Below are positions 13,601-27,847 of a DNA stretch of 64,000 bases, in pieces. Origin of the DNA: Nansenia antarctica. Lineage: Eukaryota > Chordata > Actinopteri > Argentiniformes > Microstomatidae. The position numbers and the translations under genes were made by a program. The number at the start of each line of letters is the position of its first letter. The stretch's first letter is position 1. The notes under the pieces were generated by a model, which was not told the DNA's origin, made no database searches, and was given only the letters and a program-made list of their open reading frames with translations. The stretch is taken from the NCBI GenBank assembly GCA_963989245.1, contig OZ022345.1:20775196-20839195 (forward strand), given 5' to 3'.

Positions 13601-16600
13601 AGAGTTACATTATAGGATTATTCAACAACAAGTCAAAATGTGCTCGTGAAAGGCAGAAAACAACACTTTGATAGTTTGATATAACTTGAGAACGAATGCA
13701 AAAAACAGTCCACTCTAAGAACAGGCCGCTTGGACACTTTCAGAACAGCTCTGTTAATGACTGAAAACAGCTCTCGAAGAGATTGTCAAAAGAGACTCTG
13801 AAAACGAAATGTTGATCACTTTTGAGCAAAAGGCTGCACACACGCAATTCAAGTTGCTCTGATTGTCATTTAGAGTTACATTATAGGATTATTCAACAAC
13901 AAGTCAAAATGTGCTCGTGAAAGGCAGAAAACAACACTTTGATAGTTTGATATAACTTGAGAACGAATGCAAAAAACAGTCCACTCTAAGAACAGGCCGC
14001 TTGGACACTTTCAGAACAGCTCTGTTAATGACTGAAAACAGCTCTCGAAGAGATTGTCAAAAGAGACTCCGAAAACGAAACGTTGATCACTTTTGAGCAA
14101 AAGGCTGCACACACGCAATTCAAGTTGCTCTGATTGTCATTTAGAGTTACATTATAGGATTATTCAACAACAAGTCAAAATGTGCTCGTGAAAGGCAGAA
14201 AACAACACTTTGATAGTTTGATATAACTTGAGAACAAATGCAAAAAACAGTCCACTCTCAGAACAGGCCGCTTGGACACTTTCAGAACAGCTCTGTTAAT
14301 GACTGAAAACAGCTCTCGAAGAGATTGTCAAAAGAGACTCCGAAAACGAAACGTTGATCACTTTTGAGCAAAAGGCTGCACACACGCAATTCAAGTTGCT
14401 CTGATTGTCATTTAGAGTTACATTATAGGATTATTCAACAACAAGTCAAAATGTGCTCGTGAAAGGCAGAAAACAACACTTTGATAGTTTGATATAACTT
14501 GAGAACGAATGCAAAAAACAGTCCACTCTAAGAACAGGCCGCTTGGACACTTTCAGAACAGCTCTGTTAATGACTGAAAACAGCTCTCGAAGAGATTGTC
14601 AAAAGAGACTCTGAAAACGAAACGTTGATTACTTTTGAGCAAAAGGCTGCACACACGCAATTCAAGTTGCTCTGATTGTCATTTAGAGTAACATTATAGG
14701 ATTATTCAACAACAAGTCAAAATGTGCTCGTGAAAGGCAGAAAACAACACTTTGATAGTTTGATATAACTTGAGAACGAATGCAAAAAACAGTCCACTCT
14801 AAGAACAGGCCGCTTGGACACTTTCAGAACAGCTCTGTTAATGACTGAAAACAGCTCTCGAAGAGATTGTCAAAAGAGACTCCGAAAACGAAACGTTGAT
14901 CACTTTTGAGCAAAAGGCTGCACACACGCAATTCAAGTTGCTCTGATTGTCATTTAGAGTTACATTATAGGAGCATTCAGCAACAAGTCAAAATGTGCTC
15001 CAGAAAAGCAGAAAACAACACTGATAGAACTTGAGAACGAATGCAAAAACAGTCCACTCTCAGAACAGGCCGCTTGGACACTTTCAGAACAGCTCTGTTA
15101 ATGACTGAAAACAGCTCTCGAAGAGATTGTCAAAAGAGACTCTGAAAACGAAACGTTGATTACTTTTGAGCAAAAGGCTGCACACACGCAATTCAAGTTG
15201 CTCTGATTGTCATTTAGAGTAACATTATAGGATTATTCAACAACAAGTCAAAATGTGCTCGTGAAAGGCAGAAAACAACACTTTGATAGTTTGATATAAC
15301 TTGAGAACGAATGCAAAAAACAGTCCACTCTAAGAACAGGCCGCTTGGACACTTTCAGAACAGCTCTGTTAATGACTGAAAACAGCTCTCGAAGAGATTG
15401 TCAAAAGAGTCTCCGAAAACGAAACGTTGATCACTTTTGAGCAAAAGGCTGCACACACGCAATTCAAGTTGCTCTGATTGTCATTTAGAGTAACATTATA
15501 GGATTATTCAACAACAAGTCAAAATGTGCTCGTGAAAGGCAGAAAACAACACTTTGATAGTTTGATATAACTTGAGAACGAATGCAAAAAACAGTCCACT
15601 CTAAGAACAGGCCGCTTGGACACTTTCAGAACAGCTCTGTTAATGACTGAAAACAGCTCTCGAAGAGATTGTCAAAAGAGACTCCGAAAACGAAACGTTG
15701 ATCACTTTTGAGCAAAAGGCTGCACACACGCAATTCAAGTTGCTCTGATTGTCATTTAGAGTAACATTATAGGATTATTCAACAACAAGTCAAAATGTGC
15801 TCGTGAAAGGCAGAAAACAACACTTTGATAGTTTGATATAACTTGAGAACGAATGCAAAAAACAGTCCACTCTAAGAACAGGCCGCTTGGACACTTTCAG
15901 AACAGCTCTGTTAATGACTGAAAACAGCTCTCGAAGAGATTGTCAAAAGAGACTCCGAAAACGAAACGTTGATCACTTTTGAGCAAAAGGCTGCACACAC
16001 GCAATTCAAGTTGCTCTGATTGTCATTTAGAGTTACATTATAGGATTATTCAACAACAAGTCAAAATGTGCTCGTGAAAGGCAGAAAACAACACTTTGAT
16101 AGTTTGATATAACTTGAGAACGAATGCAAAAAACAGTCCACTCTAAGAACAGGCCGCTTGGACACTTTCAGAACAGCTCTGTTAATGACTGAAAACAGCT
16201 CTCGAAGAGATTGTCAAAAGAGACTCCGAAAACGAAACGTTGATCACTTTTGAGCAAAAGGCTGCACACACGCAATTCAAGTTGCTCTGATTGTCATTTA
16301 GAGTTACATTATAGGATTATTCAACAACAAGTCAAAATGTGCTCGTGAAAGGCAGAAAACAACACTTTGATAGTTTGATATAACTTGAGAACGAAAGCAA
16401 AAAACAGTCCACTCTAAGAACAGGCCGCTTGGACACTTTCAGAACAGCTCTGTTAATGACTGAAAACAGCTCTCGAAGAGATTGTCAAAAGAGACTCCGA
16501 ATACGAAACGTTGATCACTTTTGAGCAAAAGGCTGCACACACGCAATTCAAGTTGCTCTGATTGTCATTTAGAGTTACATTATAGGAGCATTCAGCAACA

Positions 16601-18550
16601 AGTCAAAATGTGCTCCAGAAAAGCAGAAAACAACACTGATAGAACTTGAGAACGAATGCAAAAACAGTCCACTCTCAGAACAGGCCGCTTGGACACTTTC
16701 AGAACAGCTCTGTTAATGACTGAAAACAGCTCTCGAAGAGATTGTCAAAAGAGACTCTGAAAACGAAACGTTGATTACTTTTGAGCAAAAGGCTGCACAC
16801 ACGCAATTCAAGTTGCTCTGATTGTCATTTAGAGTAACATTATAGGATTATTCAACAACAAGTCAAAATGTGCTCGTGAAAGGCAGAAAACAACACTTTG
16901 ATAGTTTGATATAACTTGAGAACGAATGCAAAAAACAGTCCACTCTCAGAACAGGCCGCTTGGACACTTTCAGAACAGCTCTGTTAATGACTGAAAACAG
17001 CTCTCGAAGAGATTGTCAAAAGAGACTCCGAAAACGAAACGTTGATCACTTTTGAGCAAAAGGCTGCACACACGCAATTCAAGTTGCTCTGATTGTCATT
17101 TAGAGTTACATTATAGGATTATTCAACAACAAGTCAAAATGTGCTCGTGAAAGGCAGAAAACAACACTTTGATAGTTTGATATAACTTGAGAACGAATGC
17201 AAAAAACAGTCCACTCTCAGAACAGGCCGCTTGGACACTTTCAGAACAGCTCTGTTAATGACTGAAAACAGCTCTCGAAGAGATTGTCAAAAGAGACTCC
17301 GAAAACGAAACGTTGATCACTTTTGAGCAAAAGGCTGCACACACGCAATTCAAGTTGCTCTGATTGTCATTTAGAGTTACATTATAGGATTATTCAACAA
17401 CAAGTCAAAATGTGCTCGTGAAAGGCAGAAAACAACACTTTGATAGTTTGATATAACTTGAGAACGAATGCAAAAAACAGTCCACTCTAAGAACAGGCCG
17501 CTTGGACACTTTCAGAACAGCTCTGTTAATGACTGAAAACAGCTCTCGAAGAGATTGTCAAAAGAGACTCTGAAAACGAAACGTTGATCACTTTTGAGCA
17601 AAAGGCTGCACACACGCAATTCAAGTTGCTCTGATTGTCATTTAGAGTTACATTATAGGATTATTCAACAACAAGTCAAAATGTGCTCGTGAAAGGCAGA
17701 AAACAACACTTTGATAGTTTGATATAACTTGAGAACGAATGCAAAAAACAGTCCACTCTCAGAACAGGCCGCTTGGACACTTTCAGAACAGCTCTGTTAA
17801 TGACTGAAAACAGCTCTCGAAGAGATTGTCAAAAGAGACTCCGAAAACGAAACGTTGATCACTTTTGAGCAAAAGGCTGCACACACGCAATTCAAGTTGC
17901 TCTGATTGTCATTTAGAGTTACATTATAGGATTATTCAACAACAAGTCAAAATGTGCTCGTGAAAGGCAGAAAACAACACTTTGATAGTTTGATATAACT
18001 TGAGAACGAATGCAAAAAACAGTCCACTCTAAGAACAGGCCGCTTGGACACTTTCAGAACAGCTCTGTTAATGACTGAAAACAGCTCTCGAAGAGATTGT
18101 CAAAAGAGACTCTGAAAACGAAACGTTGATCACTTTTGAGCAAAAGGCTGCACACACGCAATTCAAGTTGCTCTGATTGTCATTTAGAGTTACATTATAG
18201 GATTATTCAACAACAAGTCAAAATGTGCTCGTGAAAGGCAGAAAACAACACTTTGATAGTTTGATATAACTTGAGAACGAATGCAAAAAACAGTCCACTC
18301 TAAGAACAGGCCGCTTGGACACTTTCAGAACAGCTCTGTTAATGACTGAAAACAGCTCTCGAAGAGATTGTCAAAAGAGACTCTGAAAACGAAACGTTGA
18401 TCACTTTTGAGCAAAAGGCTGCACACACGCAATTCAAGTTGCTCTGATTGTCATTTAGAGTTACATTATAGGATTATTCAACAACAAGTCAAAATGTGCT
18501 CGTGAAAGGCAGAAAACAACACTTTGATAGTTTGATATAACTTGAGAACG

Positions 18551-21500
18551 AAAGCAAAAAACAGTCCACTCTCAGAACAGGCCGCTTGGACACTTTCAGA
18601 ACAGCTCTGTTAATGACTGAAAACAGCTCTCGAAGAGATTGTCAAAAGAGACTCCGAAAACGAAACGTTGATCACTTTTGAGCAAAAGGCTGCACACACG
18701 CAATTCAAGTTGCTCTGATTGTCATTTAGAGTTACATTATAGGATTATTCAACAACAAGTCAAAATGTGCTCGTGAAAGGCAGAAAACAACACTTTGATA
18801 GTTTGATATAACTTGAGAACGAATGCAAAAAACAGTCCACTCTAAGAACAGGCCGCTTGGACACTTTCAGAACAGCTCTGTTAATGACTGAAAACAGCTC
18901 TCGAAGAGATTGTCAAAAGAGACTCCGAAAACGAAACGTTGATCACTTTTGAGCAAAAGGCTGCACACACGCAATTCAAGTTGCTCTGATTGTCATTTAG
19001 AGTTACATTATAGGATTATTCAACAACAAGTCAAAATGTGCTCGTGAAAGGCAGAAAACAACACTTTGATAGTTTGATATAACTTGAGAACGAATGCAAA
19101 AAACAGTCCACTCTAAGAATAGGCCGCTTGGACACTTTCAGAACAGCTCTGTTAATGACTGAAAACAGCTCTCGAAGAGATTGTCAAAAGAGACTCCGAA
19201 AACGAAACGTTGATCACTTTTGAGCAAAAGGCTGCACACACGCAATTCAAGTTGCTCTGATTGTCATTTAGAGTTACATTATAGGATTATTCAACAACAA
19301 GTCAAAATGTGCTCGTGAAAGGCAGAAAACAACACTTTGATAGTTTGATATAACTTGAGAACGAATGCAAAAAACAGTCCACTCTAAGAACAGGCCGCTT
19401 GGACACTTTCAGAACAGCTCTGTTAATGACTGAAAACAGCTCTCGAAGAGATTGTCAAAAGAGACTCCGAAAACGAAACGTTGATCACTTTTGAGCAAAA
19501 GGCTGCACACACGCAATTCAAGTTGCTCTGATTGTCATTTAGAGTTACATTATAGGATTATTCAACAACAAGTCAAAATGTGCTCGTGAAAGGCAGAAAA
19601 CAACACTTTGATAGTTTGATATAACTTGAGAACGAATGCAAAAAACAGTCCACTCTAAGAACAGGCCTTTGGACACTTTCAGAACAGCTCTGTTAATGAC
19701 TGAAAACAGCTCTCGAAGAGATTGTCAAAAGAGACTCCGAAAACGAAACGTTGATCACTTTTGAGCAAAAGGCTGCACACACGCAATTCAAGTTGCTCTG
19801 ATTGTCATTTAGAGTTACATTATAGGATTATTCAACAACAAGTCAAAATGTGCTCGTGAAAGGCAGAAAACAACACTTTGATAGTTTGATATAACTTGAG
19901 AACGAATGCAAAAAACAGTCCACTCTAAGAACAGGCCGCTTGGACACTTTCAGAACAGCTCTGTTAATGACTGAAAACAGCTCTCGAAGAGATTGTCAAA
20001 AGAGACTCCGAAAACGAAACGTTGATCACTTTTGAGCAAAAGGCTGCACACACGCAATTCAAGTTGCTCTGATTGTCATTTAGAGTTACATTATAGGATT
20101 ATTCAACAACAAGTCAAAATGTGCTCGTGAAAGGCAGAAAACAACACTTTGATAGTTTGATATAACTTGAGAACGAATGCAAAAAACAGTCCACTCTAAG
20201 AATAGGCCGCTTGGACACTTTCAGAACAGCTCTGTTAATGACTGAAAACAGCTCTCGAAGAGATTGTCAAAAGAGACTCCGAAAACGAAACGTTGATCAC
20301 TTTTGAGCAAAAGGCTGCACACACGCAATTCAAGTTGCTCTGATTGTCATTTAGAGTTACATTATAGGATTATTCAACAACAAGTCAAAATGTGCTCGTG
20401 AAAGGCAGAAAACAACACTTTGATAGTTTGATATAACTTGAGAACGAATGCAAAAAACAGTCCACTCTAAGAATAGGCCGCTTGGACACTTTCAGAACAG
20501 CTCTGTTAATGACTGAAAACAGCTCTCGAAGAGATTGTCAAAAGAGACTCCGAAAACGAAACGTTGATCACTTTTGAGCAAAAGGCTGCACACACGCAAT
20601 TCAAGTTGCTCTGATTGTCATTTAGAGTTACATTATAGGATTATTCAACAACAAGTCAAAATGTGCTCGTGAAAGGCAGAAAACAACACTTTGATAGTTT
20701 GATATAACTTGAGAACGAATGCAAAAAACAGTCCACTCTAAGAACAGGCCGCTTGGACACTTTCAGAACAGCTCTGTTAATGACTGAAAACAGCTCTCGA
20801 AGAGATTGTCAAAAGAGACTCCGAAAACGAAACGTTGATCACTTTTGAGCAAAAGGCTGCACACACGCAATTCAAGTTGCTCTGATTGTCATTTAGAGTT
20901 ACATTATAGGATTATTCAACAACAAGTCAAAATGTGCTCGTGAAAGGCAGAAAACAACACTTTGATAGTTTGATATAACTTGAGAACGAAAGCAAAAAAC
21001 AGTCCACTCTCAGAACAGGCCGCTTGGACACTTTCAGAACAGCTCTGTTAATGACTGAAAACAGCTCTCGAAGAGATTGTCAAAAGAGACTCCGAAAACG
21101 AAACGTTGATCACTTTTGAGCAAAAGGCTGCACACACGCAATTCAAGTTGCTCTGATTGTCATTTAGAGTTACATTATAGGATTATTCAACAACAAGTCA
21201 AAATGTGCTCGTGAAAGGCAGAAAACAACACTTTGATAGTTTGATATAACTTGAGAACGAATGCAAAAAACAGTCCACTCTAAGAACAGGCCGCTTGGAC
21301 ACTTTCAGAACAGCTCTGTTAATGACTGAAAACAGCTCTCGAAGAGATTGTCAAAAGAGACTCCGAAAACGAAACGTTGATCACTTTTGAGCAAAAGGCT
21401 GCACACACGCAATTCAAGTTGCTCTGATTGTCATTTAGAGTTACATTATAGGATTATTCAACAACAAGTCAAAATGTGCTCGTGAAAGGCAGAAAACAAC

Positions 21501-23427
21501 ACTTTGATAGTTTGATATAACTTGAGAACGAATGCAAAAAACAGTCCACTCTAAGAATAGGCCGCTTGGACACTTTCAGAACAGCTCTGTTAATGACTGA
21601 AAACAGCTCTCGAAGAGATTGTCAAAAGAGACTCCGAAAACGAAACGTTGATCACTTTTGAGCAAAAGGCTGCACACACGCAATTCAAGTTGCTCTGATT
21701 GTCATTTAGAGTTACATTATAGGATTATTCAACAACAAGTCAAAATGTGCTCGTGAAAGGCAGAAAACAACACTTTGATAGTTTGATATAACTTGAGAAC
21801 GAATGCAAAAAACAGTCCACTCTAAGAACAGGCCGCTTGGACACTTTCAGAACAGCTCTGTTAATGACTGAAAACAGCTCTCGAAGAGATTGTCAAAAGA
21901 GACTCCGAAAACGAAACGTTGATCACTTTTGAGCAAAAGGCTGCACACACGCAATTCAAGTTGCTCTGATTGTCATTTAGAGTTACATTATAGGATTATT
22001 CAACAACAAGTCAAAATGTGCTCATGAAAGGCAGAAAACAACACTTTGATAGTTTGATATAACTTGAGAACGAATGCAAAAAACAGTCCACTCTAAGAAC
22101 AGGCCTTTGGACACTTTCAGAACAGCTCTGTTAATGACTGAAAACAGCTCTCGAAGAGATTGTCAAAAGAGACTCCGAAAACGAAACGTTGATCACTTTT
22201 GAGCAAAAGGCTGCACACACGCAATTCAAGTTGCTCTGATTGTCATTTAGAGTTACATTATAGGATTATTCAACAACAAGTCAAAATGTGCTCGTGAAAG
22301 GCAGAAAACAACACTTTGATAGTTTGATATAACTTGAGAACGAATGCAAAAAACAGTCCACTCTAAGAACAGGCCGCTTGGACACTTTCAGAACAGCTCT
22401 GTTAATGACTGAAAACAGCTCTCGAAGAGATTGTCAAAAGAGACTCCGAAAACGAAACGTTGATCACTTTTGAGCAAAAGGCTGCACACACGCAATTCAA
22501 GTTGCTCTGATTGTCATTTAGAGTTACATTATAGGATTATTCAACAACAAGTCAAAATGTGCTCGTGAAAGGCAGAAAACAACACTTTGATAGTTTGATA
22601 TAACTTGAGAACGAATGCAAAAAACAGTCCACTCTAAGAATAGGCCGCTTGGACACTTTCAGAACAGCTCTGTTAATGACTGAAAACAGCTCTCGAAGAG
22701 ATTGTCAAAAGAGACTCCGAAAACGAAACGTTGATCACTTTTGAGCAAAAGGCTGCACACACGCAATTCAAGTTGCTCTGATTGTCATTTAGAGTTACAT
22801 TATAGGATTATTCAACAACAAGTCAAAATGTGCTCGTGAAAGGCAGAAAACAACACTTTGATAGTTTGATATAACTTGAGAACGAATGCAAAAAACAGTC
22901 CACTCTAAGAATAGGCCGCTTGGACACTTTCAGAACAGCTCTGTTAATGACTGAAAACAGCTCTCGAAGAGATTGTCAAAAGAGACTCCGAAAACGAAAC
23001 GTTGATCACTTTTGAGCAAAAGGCTGCACACACGCAATTCAAGTTGCTCTGATTGTCATTTAGAGTTACATTATAGGATTATTCAACAACAAGTCAAAAT
23101 GTGCTCGTGAAAGGCAGAAAACAACACTTTGATAGTTTGATATAACTTGAGAACGAATGCAAAAAACAGTCCACTCTAAGAACAGGCCGCTTGGACACTT
23201 TCAGAACAGCTCTGTTAATGACTGAAAACAGCTCTCGAAGAGATTGTCAAAAGAGACTCCGAAAACGAAACGTTGATCACTTTTGAGCAAAAGGCTGCAC
23301 ACACGCAATTCAAGTTGCTCTGATTGTCATTTAGAGTTACATTATAGGATTATTCAACAACAAGTCAAAATGTGCTCGTGAAAGGCAGAAAACAACACTT
23401 TGATAGTTTGATATAACTTGAGAACGA
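18551..23427. repeat. 9-monomer higher-order repeat, two tandem copies
   Basis: Two private variants recur 2438 bp apart: gaacgaaagcaaaa (18551 and 20989) and the 1-bp-shorter aggcctttggac (about 19661 and 22099). 2438 is nine monomers minus the single base lost in the variant copy. Agreement of two independent markers shows tandem duplication of a 9-monomer block. The outer edges are inferred from marker spacing and are uncertain by a few hundred bases. Confidence 0.8.
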
Positions 23428-26400
23428 ATGCAAAAAACAGTCCACTCTAAGAACAGGCCGCTTGGACACTTTCAGAACAGCTCTGTTAATGACTGAAAAC
23501 AGCTCTCGAAGAGATTGTCAAAAGAGACTCCGAAAACGAAACGTTGATCACTTTTGAGCAAAAGGCTGCACACACGCAATTCAAGTTGCTCTGATTGTCA
23601 TTAAGAGTTACATTATAGGAGCATTCAGCAACAAGTCAAAATGTGCTCCAGAAAAGCAGAAAACAACACTGATAGAACTTGAGAACGAATGCAAAAACAG
23701 TCCACTCTCAGAACAGGCCGCTTGGACACTTTCAGAACAGCTCTGTTAATGACTGAAAACAGCTCTCGAAGAGATTGTCAAAAGAGACTCTGAAAACGAA
23801 ACGTTGATTACTTTTGAGCAAAAGGCTGCACACACGCAATTCAAGTTGCTCTGATTGTCATTTAGAGTAACATTATAGGATTATTCAACAACAAGTCAAA
23901 ATGTGCTCGTGAAAGGCAGAAAACAACACTTTGATAGTTTGATATAACTTGAGAACGAATGCAAAAAACAGTCCACTCTCAGAACAGGCCGCTTGGACAC
24001 TTTCAGAACAGCTCTGTTAATGACTGAAAACAGCTCTCGAAGAGATTGTCAAAAGAGACTCCGAAAACGAAACGTTGATCACTTTTGAGCAAAAGGCTGC
24101 ACACACGCAATTCAAGTTGCTCTGATTGTCATTTAGAGTTACATTATAGGATTATTCAACAACAAGTCAAAATGTGCTCGTGAAAGGCAGAAAACAACAC
24201 TTTGATAGTTTGATATAACTTGAGAACGAATGCAAAAAACAGTCCACTCTAAGAACAGGCCGCTTGGACACTTTCAGAACAGCTCTGTTAATGACTGAAA
24301 ACAGCTCTCGAAGAGATTGTCAAAAGAGACTCTGAAAACGAAACGTTGATCACTTTTGAGCAAAAGGCTGCACACACGCAATTCAAGTTGCTCTGATTGT
24401 CATTTAGAGTTACATTATAGGATTATTCAACAACAAGTCAAAATGTGCTCGTGAAAGGCAGAAAACAACGCTTTGATAGTTTGATATAACTTGAGAACGA
24501 ATGCAAAAAACAGTCCACTCTAAGAACAGGCCGCTTGGACACTTTCAGAACAGCTCTGTTAATGACTGAAAACAGCTCTCGAAGAGATTGTCAAAAGAGA
24601 CTCCGAAAACGAAACGTTGATCACTTTTGAGCAAAAGGCTGCACACACGCAATTCAAGTTGCTCTGATTGTCATTTAGAGTTACATTATAGGATTATTCA
24701 ACAACAAGTCAAAATGTGCTCGTGAAAGGCAGAAAACAACACTTTGATAGTTTGATATAACTTGAGAACGAATGCAAAAAACAGTCCACTCTCAGAACAG
24801 GCCGCTTGGACACTTTCAGAACAGCTCTGTTAATGACTGAAAACAGCTCTCGAAGAGATTGTCAAAAGAGACTCTGAAAACGAAACGTTGATTACTTTTG
24901 AGCAAAAGGCTGCACACACGCAATTCAAGTTGCTCTGATTGTCATTTAGAGTAACATTATAGGATTATTCAACAACAAGTCAAAATGTGCTCGTGAAAGG
25001 CAGAAAACAACACTTTGATAGTTTGATATAACTTGAGAACGAATGCAAAAAACAGTCCACTCTAAGAACAGGCCGCTTGGACACTTTCAGAACAGCTCTG
25101 TTAATGACTGAAAACAGCTCTCGAAGAGATTGTCAAAAGAGACTCCGAAAACGAAACGTTGATCACTTTTGAGCAAAAGGCTGCACACACGCAATTCAAG
25201 TTGCTCTGTTTGTCATTTAGAGTAACATTATAGGATTATTCAACAACAAGTCAAAATGTGCTCGTGAAAGGCAGAAAACAACACTTTGATAGTTTGATAT
25301 AACTTGAGAACGAATGCAAAAAACAGTCCACTCTAAGAACAGGCCGCTTGGACACTTTCAGAACAGCTCTGTTAATGACTGAAAACAGCTCTCGAAGAGA
25401 TTGTCAAAAGAGACTCCGAAAACGAAACGTTGATCACTTTTGAGCAAAAGGCTGCACACACGCAATTCAAGTTGCTCTGATTGTCATTTAGAGTTACATT
25501 ATAGGATTATTCAACAACAAGTCAAAATGTGCTCTCGAAAGGCAGAAAACAACACTTTGATAGTTTGATATAACTTGAGAACGAATGCAAAAAAACAGTC
25601 CACTCTCAGAACAGGCCGCTTGGACACTTTCAGAACAGCTCTGTTAATGACTGAAAACAGCTCTCGAAGAGATTGTCAAAAGAGACTCTGAAAACGAAAC
25701 GTTGATTACTTTTGAGCAAAAGGCTGCACACACGCAATTCAAGTTGCTCTGATTGTCATTTAGAGTAACATTATAGGATTATTCAACAACAAGTCAAAAT
25801 GTGCTCGTGAAAGGCAGAAAACAACACTTTGATAGTTTGATATAACTTGAGAACGAATGCAAAAAACAGTCCACTCTCAGAACAGGCCGCTTGGACACTT
25901 TCAGAACAGCTCTGTTAATGACTGAAAACAGCTCTCGAAGAGATTGTCAAAAGAGACTCCGAAAACGAAACGTTGATCACTTTTGAGCAAAAGGCTGCAC
26001 ACACGCAATTCAAGTTGCTCTGATTGTCATTTAGAGTTACATTATAGGATTATTCAACAACAAGTCAAAATGTGCTCGTGAAAGGCAGAAAACAACACTT
26101 TGATAGTTTGATATAACTTGAGAACGAATGCAAAAAACAGTCCACTCTCAGAACAGGCCGCTTGGACACTTTCAGAACAGCTCTGTTAATGACTGAAAAC
26201 AGCTCTCGAAGAGATTGTCAAAAGAGACTCCGAAAACGAAACGTTGATCACTTTTGAGCAAAAGGCTGCACACACGCAATTCAAGTTGCTCTGATTGTCA
26301 TTTAGAGTTACATTATAGGATTATTCAACAACAAGTCAAAATGTGCTTGTGAAAGGCAGAAAACAACACTTTGATAGTTTGATATAACTTGAGAACGAAT

Positions 26401-27790
26401 GCAAAAAACAGTCCACTCTCAGAACAGGCCGCTTGGACACTTTCAGAACAGCTCTGTTAATGACTGAAAACAGCTGTCGAAGAGATTGTCAAAAGAGACT
26501 CCGAAAACGAAACGTTGATCACTTTTGAGCAAAAGGCTGCACACACGCAATTCAAGTTGCTCTGATTGTCATTTAGAGTTACATTATAGGATTATTCAAC
26601 AACAAGTCAAAATGTGCTCGTGAAAGGCAGAAAACAACACTTTGATAGTTTGATATAACTTGAGAACGAATGCAAAAAACAGTCCACTCTAAGAACAGGC
26701 CGCTTGGACACTTTCAGAACAGCTCTGTTAATGACTGAAAACAGCTCTCGAAGAGATTGTCAAAAGAGACTCTGAAAACGAAACGTTGATTACTTTTGAG
26801 CAAAAGGCTGCACACACGCAATTCAAGTTGCTCTGATTGTCATTTAGAGTAACATTATAGGATTATTCAACAACAAGTCAAAATGTGCTCGTGAAAGGCA
26901 GAAAACAACACTTTGATAGTTTGATATAACTTGAGAACGAATGCAAAAAACAGTCCACTCTCAGAACAGGCCGCTTGGACACTTTCAGAACAGCTCTGTT
27001 AATGACTGAAAACAGCTCTCGAAGAGATTGTCAAAAGAGACTCCGAAAACGAAACGTTGATCACTTTTGAGCAAAAGGCTGCACACACGCAATTCAAGTT
27101 GCTCTGATTGTCATTTAGAGTTACATTATAGGATTATTCAACAACAAGTCAAAATGTGCTCGTGAAAGGCAGAAAACAACACTTTGATAGTTTGATATAA
27201 CTTGAGAACGAATGCAAAAAACAGTCCACTCTCAGAACAGGCCGCTTGGACACTTTCAGAACAGCTCTGTTAATGACTGAAAACAGCTCTCGAAGAGATT
27301 GTCAAAAGAGACTCCGAAAACGAAACGTTGATCACTTTTGAGCAAAAGGCTGCACACACGCAATTCAAGTTGCTCTGATTGTCATTTAGAGTTACATTAT
27401 AGGATTATTCAACAACAAGTCAAAATGTGCTCGTGAAAGGCAGAAAACAACACTTTGATAGTTTGATATAACTTGAGAACGAATGCAAAAAACAGTCCAC
27501 TCTAAGAACAGGCCGCTTGGACACTTTCAGAACAGCTCTGTTAATGACTGAAAACAGCTCTCGAAGAGATTGTCAAAAGAGACTCTGAAAACGAAACGTT
27601 GATCACTTTTGAGCAAAAGGCTGCACACACGCAATTCAAGTTGCTCTGGTTGTCATTTAGAGTTACATTATAGGATTATTCAACAACAAGTCAAAATGTG
27701 CTCGTGAAAGGCAGAAAACAACACTTTGATAGTTTGATATAACTTGAGAACGAATGCAAAAAACAGTCCACTCTCAGAACAGGCCGCTTG

Positions 27791-27847
27791 AACACTTTCA
27801 GAACAGCTCTGTTAATGAGGACACTTTCAGAACAGCTCTGTTAATGA
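27791..27847. repeat. 29-bp tandem duplication inside a monomer
   Basis: The segment acactttcagaacagctct...aatga is present twice in a row. The first copy follows ccgcttga (a rare variant) and the second begins with the usual ggacac. The array period is shifted by 29 bp here: the rare ccgcttgaac marker at 27784 recurs at 31064, 3280 bp later, which equals twelve monomers plus 29 minus a 1-bp loss near 29050. It looks like a junction between two monomer types. Confidence 0.85.
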
